Below are positions 22,268-33,313 of a stretch of DNA of 45,249 bases, piece by piece; the stretch's first letter is position 1; each line of letters starts with the position of its first letter. The notes beneath the pieces are model-generated. The model did no database searches. It saw only the letters and a list, made by a program, of their open reading frames with translations, and was not told the DNA's origin. The DNA is taken from positions 1 to 45,249 of the forward strand of contig NZ_RJVR01000368.1 of assembly GCF_003999195.1 (NCBI RefSeq), in the 5' to 3' direction. Origin of the DNA: Streptomyces soli. GTDB taxonomy: Bacteria; Actinomycetota; Actinomycetes; Streptomycetales; Streptomycetaceae. Both the position numbers and the translations under genes were made by a program.

Positions 22268-23598
22268 CCACCCACCACGCACCCCAGCAAGCCGAAGAGC
22301 GCGAGACCACCGAAGGCCGGGTCTTCACCGTCACCGGCGGCGACTGGGACGAGCTCTCGGAGACCGTCGGCAAGGCCGACGACGAGCGCATCGTCGTCAA
22401 CATGGGTCCCCAGCACCCCTCCACCCACGGCGTGCTCCGGCTCATCCTCGAAATCGACGGCGAGACGGTGACCGAGGCCCGCTGCGGCATCGGCTATCTC
22501 CACACCGGTATCGAGAAGAACATGGAGTTCCGGACCTGGACCCAGGGGTCCACCTTCGTGACCCGCATGGACTACCTGACGCCGTTCTTCAACGAGACGG
22601 CGTACTGCCTCGCGGTGGAGAAGCTGCTCGGCATCACCACCGAGATCCCGGACCGGGCAACCGTCATCCGCGTGATGCTGATGGAGCTGAATCGCATCTC
22701 CTCCCATCTGGTGGCCATCGCCACCGGTGGCATGGAGCTCGGCGCCACCACGATCATGATCTACGGATTCCGGGACCGCGAGCTGATCCTGGACGCCTTC
22801 GAGCTGATCACCGGCCTGCGCATGAACCACGCGTACGTCCGGCCCGGCGGCCTCGCCCAGGACCTCCCGCCGGGCGCCGTCGACCAGATCCGCGAGCTGG
22901 TGAAGAAGTTCCGCAAGAACCTCCCCGAGTACGACAAGCTCGCCACCGGCAACCCGATCTTCAAGGCCCGTATGCAGGACGTCGGCTACCTGGACCTGGC
23001 CGGCTGCATGTCGCTCGGCGCCACCGGGCCCATCCTCCGGGCCGCAGGCCTCCCGCACGACCTGCGCAAGTCGCAGCCGTACTGCGGTTACGAGAACTAC
23101 GACTTCGACGTCCCGACCGCCGACACCTGCGACTCCTACGGCCGCTTCCTCGTCCGCCTGGAGGAGATGCGGCAGAGCCTGCGGATCGTCGAGCAGTGCC
23201 TGGACCGGCTCCAGCCCGGCCCGGTCATGGTCGCCGACAAGAAGATCGCCTGGCCCGCGCAGCTCGCGCTCGGCCCGGACGGACTCGGCAACTCGCTGGA
23301 CCACATCAAGAACATCATGGGCACCTCCATGGAGGCCCTGATCCACCACTTCAAGCTGGTGACCGAGGGCTTCCGGGTCCCGGCCGGACAGGCGTACGTC
23401 GCCGTGGAGTCGCCCAAGGGCGAACTCGGCGTCCACGCGGTCAGCGACGGCGGGACCAGGCCCTTCCGGGTGCACTTCCGGGATCCGTCGTTCAGCAATC
23501 TGCAGAGCATGGCGGCGATGTGCGAGGGCGGCCAGGTCGCTGACGTCATCGTCGCCGTCGCGTCCATCGACCCCGTGATGGGAGGCGTCGACCGGTGA
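22264..23598 (+). CDS. nuoD: NADH-quinone oxidoreductase subunit D (quinone site)
   Basis: A 444-residue 49-kDa-type subunit that forms the quinone-binding cavity with NuoB. It has NMGPQHPSTHGVLRL with the conserved His, GYLHTGIEKNME, MDYLTPFFNETAYCLAVEK with the quinone-contacting Tyr, and a C-terminal DPVMGGVDR matching the DPVMGEVDR ending of the family. GTG 22264 overlaps the nuoC stop (GTGA), and its own stop overlaps nuoE. The substrate here is menaquinone rather than ubiquinone. Confidence 0.98.
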   Translation: MTTHHAPQQAEERETTEGRVFTVTGGDWDELSETVGKADDERIVVNMGPQHPSTHGVLRLILEIDGETVTEARCGIGYLHTGIEKNMEFRTWTQGSTFVTRMDYLTPFFNETAYCLAVEKLLGITTEIPDRATVIRVMLMELNRISSHLVAIATGGMELGATTIMIYGFRDRELILDAFELITGLRMNHAYVRPGGLAQDLPPGAVDQIRELVKKFRKNLPEYDKLATGNPIFKARMQDVGYLDLAGCMSLGATGPILRAAGLPHDLRKSQPYCGYENYDFDVPTADTCDSYGRFLVRLEEMRQSLRIVEQCLDRLQPGPVMVADKKIAWPAQLALGPDGLGNSLDHIKNIMGTSMEALIHHFKLVTEGFRVPAGQAYVAVESPKGELGVHAVSDGGTRPFRVHFRDPSFSNLQSMAAMCEGGQVADVIVAVASIDPVMGGVDR

Positions 23599-24436
23599 CA
23601 GACGTGAGCCTGGGCATCCCGCAGATGCCCGCGCCGGATTATCCGGCCGACGTAAGGCAGCGGCTCGAAGCCGACGCCCGCGAGATCATCGCGCGCTATC
23701 CGAGCAGCCGAAGCGCCCTGCTGCCCCTGCTGCACCTCGTGCAGGCCGAGGAGGGCTATGTCACCCGCACCGGCGTCCGCTTCTGCGCCGAGCTGCTGGA
23801 GCTGACGACGGCCGAGGTCACGGCGGTCTCGACCTTCTACACCATGTACCGCCGCAAGCCGAGCGGCGACTACCAGGTCGGGGTCTGCACCAACACGCTG
23901 TGCGCCGTCATGGGCGGCGACCAGATCTTCGACGAGCTCAAGCAGCACCTCTCCGTCGGCAACGGCGAGACCACGGAGGACGGCAAGGTCACGCTGGAGC
24001 ACATCGAGTGCAACGCGGCCTGCGACTTCGCGCCCGTGGTGATGGTCAACTGGGAGTTCTTCGACAACCAGACCCCGGAGTCCGCCAAGCGGCTCGTCGA
24101 CGACCTCCTGGCAGGCCGAACCGTCGAACCGACCCGGGGCGCTCCACTGTGCACATACAAGGAGACGTCCAGGATCCTCGCCGGGTTCCCCGACGAGCGC
24201 CCCGGCGCCGTCGAAGCCACCGGCGGGGCGGGCCACGCCTCCCTCGCCGGACTGCGGCTGGCCCGCGGCGAATCGCTGCCGGGTGCCGGGGCGGGCGTAC
24301 CGCGCCAGCCCTCGTCGCCGCCGCAGGACGAGACGCCGCCGGCCCACCCCAGCTCGCACGATGCCCCGCTACGGTCCGCGGTCTCCGACCCGGACCACCA
24401 GGCTGGGCCGGTCACGGAAGAGGACGGGGAGGACAA

Positions 24437-24440
<4 letters not shown>
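23595..24440 (+). CDS. nuoE: NADH-quinone oxidoreductase subunit E (2Fe-2S)
   Basis: A 281-residue subunit with a thioredoxin-like 2Fe-2S domain (N1a). The ligands Cys98 and Cys103 (CTNTLC) and Cys139 and Cys143 (CNAAC) are in place. The family core ends near residue 180. The last ~100 residues are Pro/Ser/Asp/Glu-rich (PRQPSSPPQDETPPAHPSS), far longer than the ~166-residue E. coli protein, and probably disordered. GTG 23595 overlaps the nuoD stop. Confidence 0.96.
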
Positions 24441-25770
<1,330 letters not shown>

Positions 25771-25774
<4 letters not shown>

Positions 25775-28233
25775 CCGTCACGACCAACGCCCCCTCCGGA
25801 GAGGCGGCGGTACCGTCCGAAGACCTGGTGTCCGTCACCATCGACGGCATCCCGCTTTCCGTACCCAAGGGCACCCTGGTGATCCGGGCCGCCGAGCTGC
25901 TCGGCATCGAGATCCCGCGCTTCTGCGACCACCCGCTGCTCGACCCGGTCGGCGCCTGCCGGCAGTGCATCGTCGAGGTCGAGGGCCAGCGCAAGCCCAT
26001 GGCGTCCTGCACCATCACCTGTACGGACGGGATGGTCGTCAAGACGCAGCTCACGTCCGGCGTCGCCGAGAAGGCGCAGCGCGGGGTGATGGAGCTGCTG
26101 CTCATCAATCACCCGCTGGACTGCCCGGTCTGCGACAAGGGCGGCGAATGCCCGCTCCAGAACCAGGCGATGAGCGCCGGCCAGTCCGACACCCGCTTCG
26201 AGGGAAAGAAGCGGACGTACGAGAAGCCGGTGCCCATCTCCACGCAGGTGCTGCTCGACCGTGAGCGGTGCGTGCTGTGCGCGCGCTGCACCCGCTTCTC
26301 GCAGCAGATCGCCGGTGACCCCTTCATCGAGCTGCTGGAGCGCGGCGCGCTGGAGCAGGTCGGTACCGGCGAGGGCGACCCTTTCCAGTCGTACTTCTCC
26401 GGCAACACCATCCAGATCTGCCCGGTCGGGGCGCTGACGTCGGCGGCCTACCGCTTCCGCTCGCGGCCCTTTGACCTCGTCTCGTCGCCCAGCGTCTGCG
26501 AGCACTGCGCCGGCGGCTGCGCCACGCGTACGGACCACCGGCGCGGCAAGGTCATGCGGCGGCTGGCCGCCGACGACCCGGAGGTCAACGAGGAGTGGAT
26601 CTGCGACAAGGGCCGCTTCGGCTTCCGCTACGCGCAGCGGCCGGAGCGCCTTTCGCATCCGCTGGTACGGAACGCCGAGAGCGGGGAGCTGGAGCCCGCC
26701 AGCTGGCCCGAGGCCCTGGAGGCGGCGGCACGCGGCCTCCAGCGGGGGCGGACCGGCGTCCTGCCCGGCGGGCGGCTGACGGTGGAGGACGCGTACGCGT
26801 ACGCCAAGTTCGCCCGGGTCGTGCTCGACACGAACGACGTGGACTTCCGGGCCCGTACGCACTCCGCCGAGGAGGCCGACTTCCTGGCTGCCGCTGTGGC
26901 CGGCCGCGGGCGTGATCTGGACGGGAGCGGGGTCACGTACCGCCTGCTGGAGGCCGCACCGGCCGTGCTGCTGGCCGGGCTCGAGGCCGAGGAGGAGGCG
27001 CCCGGGGTCTTCCTCCGGCTGCGCAAGGCCCACCGCAAGCGCCGCCAGCAGGCCTACGCGCTGGCGCCGTTCACTACCCGGGGCCTGCAGAAGGCGGGCG
27101 GCGTGCTGCTGCCGGCCGCGCCGGGCACCGAATCGGAGTGGCTGGACGCGCTTGCCGGTGGCGTCGGACTGGACGAGCTGGGCCAGCAGGCCGCCGACGC
27201 GCTGCGGGCCGAGGGCGCGGTGATCCTGGTCGGCGAACGGCTGGCCGCCATCCCCGGCGCGCTGACCGCCGCCATCCGCTTCGCCCAGGCCAGCGGCGCC
27301 ACCCTCGCGTGGATCCCCCGCCGTGCCGGTGAGCGCGGCGCCGTGGAGGCGGGCGCCCTGCCCGGGCTGCTGCCCGGCGGCCGCCCGGTCACCGACCCCC
27401 GGGCCCGGGACGAGGTCGCCCAGGTCTGGGGCGTCGACCTGCTGCCGCACCGCTTCGGCCGGGACACCGGCGCGATCCTGGCGGCGGCGGCCAAGGGCGA
27501 CCTGGCGGCGCTGCTCGTGGGCGGCGTCGAACTCGCGGACCTGCCCGACCCGGTGCTCGCCCGCAAGGCCCTGGACGAGGTCGGCTTCGTCGTCAGCCTC
27601 GAACAGCGGCCGAGCGAGGTGACCGACCGGGCCGACGTCGTCCTCCCGGTCGCCGCCGTCCCCGAGAAGGCCGGCACCTTCCTCAACTGGGAAGGCCGCG
27701 CCCGGCTCTTCGAGGCCGCGCTCAAGCCCGACCAGGCGGTCGGCCGGCTCCAGATGCCGGACGCGCGAGTGCTGACCATGCTGGCCGACGCGCTCGACGT
27801 ATCCCTGGGCCTGACGGACGTGGCGTCCACCCGGGCCGAGCTCTCGCGGCTCGCGCCCTACGACGGGCCGCACGCCTCGCCGCCGCTGGAGACGCCCGCC
27901 ACCCTGCCCCAGCCGGGGCCCGGAGAGGCGGTGCTCGCCGGCCACCGGCTGCTCCTGGACCAGGGGCGGCTGCAGGACGGCGACGACGCGCTGGCCGGCA
28001 CCCGGCATCCGGCGGTGGCCAGGCTCTCCGCCGCCACGGCCGAGGAGGTCGGCGTGGCCGACGGCCAGGTGCTGGAGGTGTCCGGACCGGCCGGGTCCGT
28101 ACGGCTGCCGCTCCAGGTCACGGCGATGCCCGATCGCGTCGTCTGGCTCCCGCTCAACTCCGTGGGCGGGGGAGTGGCGTCCGACACCGGCGCCGTCCCC
28201 GGCCAGGTCGTCAAGCTGGAGGTGCAGCGGTGA
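25771..28233 (+). CDS. nuoG: NADH-quinone oxidoreductase subunit G
   Basis: An 820-residue iron-sulfur subunit. The N-terminal ferredoxin domain has CDHPLLDPVGACRQC (N1b), HPLDCPVCDKGGECPLQ (N5 region) and CVLCARCTRF with a later CPVGAL (N4). A further CEHCAGGC...CDKGRF motif is the off-pathway N7 cluster site kept in some bacteria. The C-terminal ~550 residues are a divergent molybdopterin-oxidoreductase-like body without cofactor motifs, ending in a short beta-barrel domain (VLEVSGPAGSVRLPL). GTG 25771 overlaps the nuoF stop. Confidence 0.97.
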
Positions 28234-29579
28234 CCACGCACACACTCGCCGCAGAGAACCTGACGATGTTCGGCACCGACCCGTGGTGGCTGGTGGTCGT
28301 CAAGGCGGTCTTCTGCTTCGCGTTCCTGATGGTGACCGTGCTGTTCTCGATCGTCTGGGAGCGCAAGGTCGTCGCCTGGATGCAGCTGCGCATCGGCCCC
28401 AACCGTCACGGCCCCTGGGGCATGCTCCAGTCGCTCGCCGACGGTGTGAAGCTGATGCTCAAGGAAGACATCATCGTCAAGCGCGCCGACAAGGTCGTCT
28501 ACATCCTGGCGCCGATCGTCGCCGCGATCCCGGCCTTCATGGCGATCGCGGTGATCCCCTTCGGCCCCGCGGACAACGAGGTGTCGATCTTCGGGCACCG
28601 CACGGCGCTCCAGCTCACCGACCTGCCGATCGGCATCCTCTACATCCTGGCCACGGCCTCGATCGGGATCTATGGCATCGTGCTCGCCGGCTGGTCGTCG
28701 GGCTCGACGTATCCGCTGCTGGGTGGCCTGCGCTCGTGCGCGCAGATGATCTCGTACGAGATCGCGATGGGCGTCGCCTTCGCCTCGGTCTTCCTCTACT
28801 CCGGATCGATGTCGACCTCGACGATCGTCGAGTCGCAGCAGAACCGCTGGTACATCGTGCTGCTCCCGGTGTCGTTCATCATCTACATCGGCACCATGGT
28901 CGGCGAGACCAACCGCGCTCCCTTCGACATGCCGGAGTCCGAGGGCGACCTGGTCGGCGGCTTCAACACCGAGTACTCGTCGATCAAGTTCGCGCTCTTC
29001 ATGCTCGCCGAGTACGTGAACATGGTGACGGTCTCGGCCGTCGCGACCACGCTCTTCCTGGGCGGCTGGCGGGCCCCGTGGCCCATCAGCACCTTCTGGG
29101 AGGGGGCCAACCACGGCTGGTGGCCGATGCTGTGGTTCGTGGTGAAGGTGCAGCTGCTGCTGTTCTTCTTCATCTGGCTGCGCGGCACCCTGCCGCGCGT
29201 GCGCTACGACCAGCTGATGAAGCTCGGCTGGAAGGTCCTGATCCCGGTCTCGATGGTCTGGCTGATGCTGGTCGCCACCGTGCGGGCGCTGCGCAACGAG
29301 AACTACGACTTCCAGCAGATCGTGCTCTACGTCGGCGGGGCGGTGGTCCTCGTACTCCTGGCCTCGCTCGTGTTCGACGTGTTCCACGATCGCGAGGGCA
29401 AGGAACGGGCGGCGGCCGAGAAGGACGCGCCACCACAGGAGTTCGACCCGCTGGCGGGCGGTTTCCCCGTGCCGCCACTGCCGGGGCAGACCCTGCCGCC
29501 GGTGCCGCGTCGCCGTTCGCGTGCGGAACGCCAACTCGTCGGCGCCGCCGACAACGAGAAGGAGGCCGACGATGCCTGA
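28230..29579 (+). CDS. nuoH: NADH-quinone oxidoreductase subunit H
   Basis: A 449-residue membrane subunit linking the quinone cavity to the proton pumps, with about eight helices. It has the motif ERKVVAWMQLRIGPNR, GWSSGSTYPLLGGLRS, MVGETNRAPFDMPESEGDLV and FFFIWLRGTLPRVRYDQLM, all diagnostic. The hydrophilic Pro-rich tail from about residue 380 (PLAGGFPVPPLPGQTLPPVP) extends it well beyond the ~325-residue E. coli protein. GTG 28230 overlaps the nuoG stop; its 3' end overlaps nuoI by 8 bp. Confidence 0.98.
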   Translation: MTTHTLAAENLTMFGTDPWWLVVVKAVFCFAFLMVTVLFSIVWERKVVAWMQLRIGPNRHGPWGMLQSLADGVKLMLKEDIIVKRADKVVYILAPIVAAIPAFMAIAVIPFGPADNEVSIFGHRTALQLTDLPIGILYILATASIGIYGIVLAGWSSGSTYPLLGGLRSCAQMISYEIAMGVAFASVFLYSGSMSTSTIVESQQNRWYIVLLPVSFIIYIGTMVGETNRAPFDMPESEGDLVGGFNTEYSSIKFALFMLAEYVNMVTVSAVATTLFLGGWRAPWPISTFWEGANHGWWPMLWFVVKVQLLLFFFIWLRGTLPRVRYDQLMKLGWKVLIPVSMVWLMLVATVRALRNENYDFQQIVLYVGGAVVLVLLASLVFDVFHDREGKERAAAEKDAPPQEFDPLAGGFPVPPLPGQTLPPVPRRRSRAERQLVGAADNEKEADDA

Positions 29580-30189
29580 GTTCCTCGGCCCGGTCGCAGG
29601 CTTCGGCGTGACCTTCAAGGCCATGTTCAAGAAGCGGCTGACCGAGCAGTACCCGGAGGAGAAGAAGCCCACGGCGCCGCGCTTCCACGGGCGGCACCAG
29701 CTCAACCGCCACCCGGACGGGCTGGAGAAGTGCATCGGCTGCGAGCTGTGCGCGTGGGCCTGCCCGGCGGACGCCATCTACGTCGAGGGCGCGGACAACA
29801 CCGAGGAGGAGCGTTACTCCCCGGGCGAGCGCTACGGCCGCGTCTACCAGATCAACTACGCCCGCTGCATCCTGTGCGGCCTGTGCATCGAGGCCTGCCC
29901 GACGCGGGCGCTGACGATGACGAACGAGTACGAACTCGCCGACTCCAGCCGCGAATCCCTGATCTTCACCAAGGAGCAGCTGCTCGCGGGCCTCGAAGAG
30001 GGCATGGTCGACAGCCCCCACTCGATCTTTCCAGGGACGGACGAGCAGGACTACTACCGGGGCCTGGTCACCGAGGCCGCGCCCGGCACCGAGCGCCAGG
30101 TGGCGCGGAGCAAGGGCGAGAAGCCCGACGAGGTGTCGGTGCCCGCCACGGGGGACACCACACCCGCCGGAACGGGAGGCGAAGCATGA
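29572..30189 (+). CDS. nuoI: NADH-quinone oxidoreductase subunit I (N6a/N6b)
   Basis: A 205-residue subunit with two 4Fe-4S ferredoxin motifs: Cys54/57/60/64 (CIGCELCAWACP) and Cys99/102/105/109 (CILCGLCIEACP). They pass electrons to N2. The C-terminal ~60 residues are acidic and Thr/Gly-rich, beyond the family core. ATG 29572 overlaps the end of nuoH by 8 bp and follows GAGAAGGAGG; a longer frame from 29521 lies inside nuoH. Confidence 0.97.
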   Translation: MPEFLGPVAGFGVTFKAMFKKRLTEQYPEEKKPTAPRFHGRHQLNRHPDGLEKCIGCELCAWACPADAIYVEGADNTEEERYSPGERYGRVYQINYARCILCGLCIEACPTRALTMTNEYELADSSRESLIFTKEQLLAGLEEGMVDSPHSIFPGTDEQDYYRGLVTEAAPGTERQVARSKGEKPDEVSVPATGDTTPAGTGGEA

Positions 30190-31010
30190 TCACCCCACTC
30201 GCCGCCGCGTACACCACCTCCACCGGGGAGGCGTTCCAGTTCTGGGTGCTCGGCACCGTCGCGGTGCTGGGCGCGCTCGGGACCGTACTGATGAAGAAGG
30301 CGGTGCACAGCGCATTGTCGCTGGCGGGGACGATGATCGTCCTGGCCGTCTTCTACCTGGCACAAGGCGCGTACTTCCTCGGGGTCGTGCAGATCGTGGT
30401 CTACACGGGCGCGATTATGATGCTCTTCCTCTTCGTCGTGATGCTGGTCGGTATCACCGCCGCCGACTCGCTCAAGGAGACGCTGAAGGGCCAGCGCTGG
30501 CTCGCGGCCCTCACCGGCATCGGCTTCGGCATCCTGCTGATGGTCGGCATCGGCAATGCCTCGCTCGGCAACTTCACCGGGCTCGGCCAGGCCAACGCCA
30601 AGGGCAATGTCGAGGGCCTGGCGGCGCTGATCTTCACCAAGTACGTATGGGCCTTCGAGATCACCGGCGCGCTGCTGATCACCGCGGCCGTCGGCGCGAT
30701 GGTCCTCACCCACCGCGAGCGGACCGAGCGCCGGTCGACCCAGCGCGAGCTGTCCGAGCAGCGGGTGCGCGAGGGCCGGCAGGTCCCGCCACTGCCCGCC
30801 CCGGGTGTGTACGCCCGGCACAACGCGGTGGACATCCCCGGGCTGCTTCCGGACGGCACGCCGTCCGCGCTGACGGTCAGCGACACGCTGCGGGCACGCG
30901 GGCAGGTCCGCGATGTGTCGGGCGAGGCGCTGAGCGATCTGGCCGAGCTGGAGCAGCGTACGGCGGAGCGACTGGGCCGCAAGCCCTCGCGTAAGGAGGT
31001 CGGGAAGTGA
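30186..31010 (+). CDS. nuoJ: NADH-quinone oxidoreductase subunit J
   Basis: A 274-residue membrane subunit. The five-helix core ends near residue 180 and includes YLAQGAYFLGVVQIVVYTGAIMMLFLFVVML, the pi-bulge helix region of NuoJ. The remaining ~90 residues form a charged cytoplasmic tail (RERTERRSTQREL ... AERLGRKPSRK), much longer than in E. coli (184 residues). ATG 30186 overlaps the nuoI stop (ATGA). Confidence 0.96.
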   Translation: MITPLAAAYTTSTGEAFQFWVLGTVAVLGALGTVLMKKAVHSALSLAGTMIVLAVFYLAQGAYFLGVVQIVVYTGAIMMLFLFVVMLVGITAADSLKETLKGQRWLAALTGIGFGILLMVGIGNASLGNFTGLGQANAKGNVEGLAALIFTKYVWAFEITGALLITAAVGAMVLTHRERTERRSTQRELSEQRVREGRQVPPLPAPGVYARHNAVDIPGLLPDGTPSALTVSDTLRARGQVRDVSGEALSDLAELEQRTAERLGRKPSRKEVGK

Positions 31011-31306
31011 ATCCGGTCAATTACCTGTATCTGTCGGCGCTGCTGTTCACCATCGGCGCGGCCGGGGTGCTCATCCGGCGCAACGCGATCGTGGTCTTCA
31101 TGTGCGTCGAGCTGATGCTGAACGCCGCCAACCTGGCGTTCGTCACCTTCTCCCGGCTGCACGGAAATCTGGACGGCCAGATCATCGCCTTCTTCACGAT
31201 GGTCGTCGCCGCCGCCGAAGTGGTCGTGGGACTGGCGATCATCGTGACGATCTTCCGCTCCCGCCACTCGGCCTCGGTCGACGACGCCAGCCTGATGAAG
31301 CTCTGA
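31007..31306 (+). CDS. nuoK: NADH-quinone oxidoreductase subunit K
   Basis: A 99-residue, three-helix subunit with the conserved membrane acids in FMCVELMLNAANLAFV and VVAAAEVVVGLAIIV (the proton-path glutamates). GTG 31007 overlaps the nuoJ stop. Normal family length. Confidence 0.98.
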   Translation: MNPVNYLYLSALLFTIGAAGVLIRRNAIVVFMCVELMLNAANLAFVTFSRLHGNLDGQIIAFFTMVVAAAEVVVGLAIIVTIFRSRHSASVDDASLMKL

Positions 31307-31319
31307 GGGGTAGCGCAAA

Positions 31320-33218
31320 GTGGAGAACTTGATCGGACTGCTCGTCCTGGCCCCGCTGCTGGGCGCCGGTGTGCTGCTGACCGGCGGCCGGCGGCTGGAC
31401 CGCACGGGCCACTGGATCGGCACCGCGCTGGCGGCCGCGTCCTTCGTGATCGGCGTCGTCCTCTTCGCCGGAATGCTCGGACGCTCCGGCGAAGGCCGGA
31501 CACTGCAGTCGCACCTCTTCAGCTGGGTGCCGGTCGGCGGCTTCCAGGCGGATGTCGCCTTCCGGCTCGACCAGTTGTCGATGACCTTCGTCCTGCTGAT
31601 CACGGGTGTGGGCACGCTGATCCACATCTACTCGATCGGCTACATGGAGCACGACGAGCGGCGCCGCCGCTTCTTCGGCTACCTCAACCTCTTCCTCGCG
31701 GCGATGCTGCTGCTCGTCCTCGCCGACAACTACCTGCTGCTGTACGTCGGCTGGGAGGGCGTCGGCCTCGCCTCCTACCTGCTGATCGGCTTCTGGCAGC
31801 ACAAGCCGAGCGCGGCGACGGCGGCGAAGAAGGCCTTCATCGTCAACCGCGTCGGCGACGTGGGCCTGTCGATCGCGATCATGCTGATGTTCACGACCTT
31901 CGGGACCTTTTCCTTCGGGCCGGTCTTCGACGCCGTGAGCAAGGCGCACACGGGGATCCTCACCGGCATCGGCTTCATGCTTCTGCTCGCCGCGTGCGGC
32001 AAGTCGGCCCAGGTGCCGCTGCAGTCCTGGCTCGGCGACGCGATGGAGGGCCCGACCCCCGTCTCGGCGCTGATCCACGCGGCGACGATGGTGACGGCGG
32101 GCGTGTATCTGATCACCCGCTCGGGTGCCATCTTCAACGCCGCCCCGGACGCGCAGACGGCGGTCGTCACGGTCGGCGCGGTCACGCTGCTCTTCGGTGC
32201 GATCGTCGGTTGTGCCAAGGACGACATCAAGAAGGCGCTGGCCGGCTCCACGATGTCGCAGATCGGCTACATGATCATGGCGGCCGGGCTGGGCCCCATC
32301 GGCTACGTCTTCGCGATCATGCACCTGGTCACGCACGGCTTCTTCAAGGCCGGGCTCTTCCTCGGCGCTGGTTCGGTCATGCACGGCATGAACGACGAGG
32401 TCGACATGCGCAAGTACGGCGGCCTGCGGAAGTTCATGCCGGTCACCTTCGTGACCTTCGGGCTCGGCTATCTGGCGATCATCGGCTTCCCGGGTCTTTC
32501 CGGCTTCTTCTCCAAGGACAAGATCATCGAGGCCGCCTTCGCCAAGGGCGGTACGGAGGGCTGGATCCTGGGTGGTGCGGCCCTGCTGGGCGCGGCCATC
32601 ACGGCCTTCTACATGACCCGCGTGATGCTGATGACGTTCTTCGGCGAGAAGCGCTGGGAGCCCGACGCCGAGGGCCACGAGCCGCACCCGCACGAGTCGC
32701 CGAAGTCCATGACGATCCCGATGATCGTGCTGGCCTTCGGGTCGGTCTTCGCGGGCGGGCTGTTCAGCCTCAACTCGTCCTTCCTGAAGTGGCTGGAGCC
32801 CGTCACCGGGCACGCGGAGGGCCACTCGCCGGTCAGTGCCGCTACGGTCACAGCCGGCACCATGGTCGTCCTCGTCCTCGGTGTGGGCCTGGCCTGGCTG
32901 ATGTACGGGCGCCGGCCCGTCCCGCGTACGGCTCCGCGCGGCTCGCTCCTGACCCGGGCCGCACGCCGCGACCTGCTCCAGGACGACTTCAACCACGTGG
33001 TGCTGGTGCGCGGCGGCGAGCACCTCACCCGCAGCCTCGTCTATCTGGACCACAGCGTCGTCGACGGCGTGGTGAACGGCACCGCCGCCTCCGTCGGCGG
33101 CCTGTCGGGGCGCATGCGCCGCCTGCAGAACGGTTACGTACGGTCCTACGCCGTGTCGATGCTCGGCGGGACCGCCGTGCTGATCGCCGCGACGCTGCTG
33201 ATGAGGGGGGTGGCGTGA
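31320..33218 (+). CDS. nuoL: NADH-quinone oxidoreductase subunit L
   Basis: A 632-residue antiporter-like proton-pumping subunit. It has YMEHDERRRRFFGYLNLF, LYVGWEGVGLASYLLIGFW with the key Glu, KSAQVPLQSWLGDAMEGPTPVSALIHAATMV and DIKKALAGSTMSQIGYM. The C-terminus should contain the long lateral helix (VVDGVVNGTAASVGGLSGRMRRLQNGYVRSYA). GTG 31320 lies 14 bp after nuoK behind GAGGGG. The end reads GGTGGCGTGATG, which recurs just before nuoM. Confidence 0.97.
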   Translation: MENLIGLLVLAPLLGAGVLLTGGRRLDRTGHWIGTALAAASFVIGVVLFAGMLGRSGEGRTLQSHLFSWVPVGGFQADVAFRLDQLSMTFVLLITGVGTLIHIYSIGYMEHDERRRRFFGYLNLFLAAMLLLVLADNYLLLYVGWEGVGLASYLLIGFWQHKPSAATAAKKAFIVNRVGDVGLSIAIMLMFTTFGTFSFGPVFDAVSKAHTGILTGIGFMLLLAACGKSAQVPLQSWLGDAMEGPTPVSALIHAATMVTAGVYLITRSGAIFNAAPDAQTAVVTVGAVTLLFGAIVGCAKDDIKKALAGSTMSQIGYMIMAAGLGPIGYVFAIMHLVTHGFFKAGLFLGAGSVMHGMNDEVDMRKYGGLRKFMPVTFVTFGLGYLAIIGFPGLSGFFSKDKIIEAAFAKGGTEGWILGGAALLGAAITAFYMTRVMLMTFFGEKRWEPDAEGHEPHPHESPKSMTIPMIVLAFGSVFAGGLFSLNSSFLKWLEPVTGHAEGHSPVSAATVTAGTMVVLVLGVGLAWLMYGRRPVPRTAPRGSLLTRAARRDLLQDDFNHVVLVRGGEHLTRSLVYLDHSVVDGVVNGTAASVGGLSGRMRRLQNGYVRSYAVSMLGGTAVLIAATLLMRGVA

Positions 33219-33313
33219 TGAGGGCCGAACTGTCCGCCGCGGGGGCCACCCGCCCCCCGGCATCGCGGTGGCCGATCCGCTTTAACAACGCCCGCAACAG
33301 GACGGTGGCGTGA
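33218..33313 (+). CDS. Possible 31-residue ORF between nuoL and nuoM
   Basis: An ATG overlapping the nuoL stop (TGATG) opens 31 codons starting MRAELSAAGATRPPASRW and closes with a TGA that again overlaps the nuoM ATG (TGATG). Both junctions share the 12-bp direct repeat GGTGGCGTGATG (33209-33220 and 33304-33315). It may be a coupling peptide that carries ribosomes from nuoL to nuoM, or merely a 95-bp insert that happens to be open. The sequence has no recognisable fold. Codon use is ordinary apart from a TTT-AAC-AAC stretch. Confidence 0.35.
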   Translation: MRAELSAAGATRPPASRWPIRFNNARNRTVA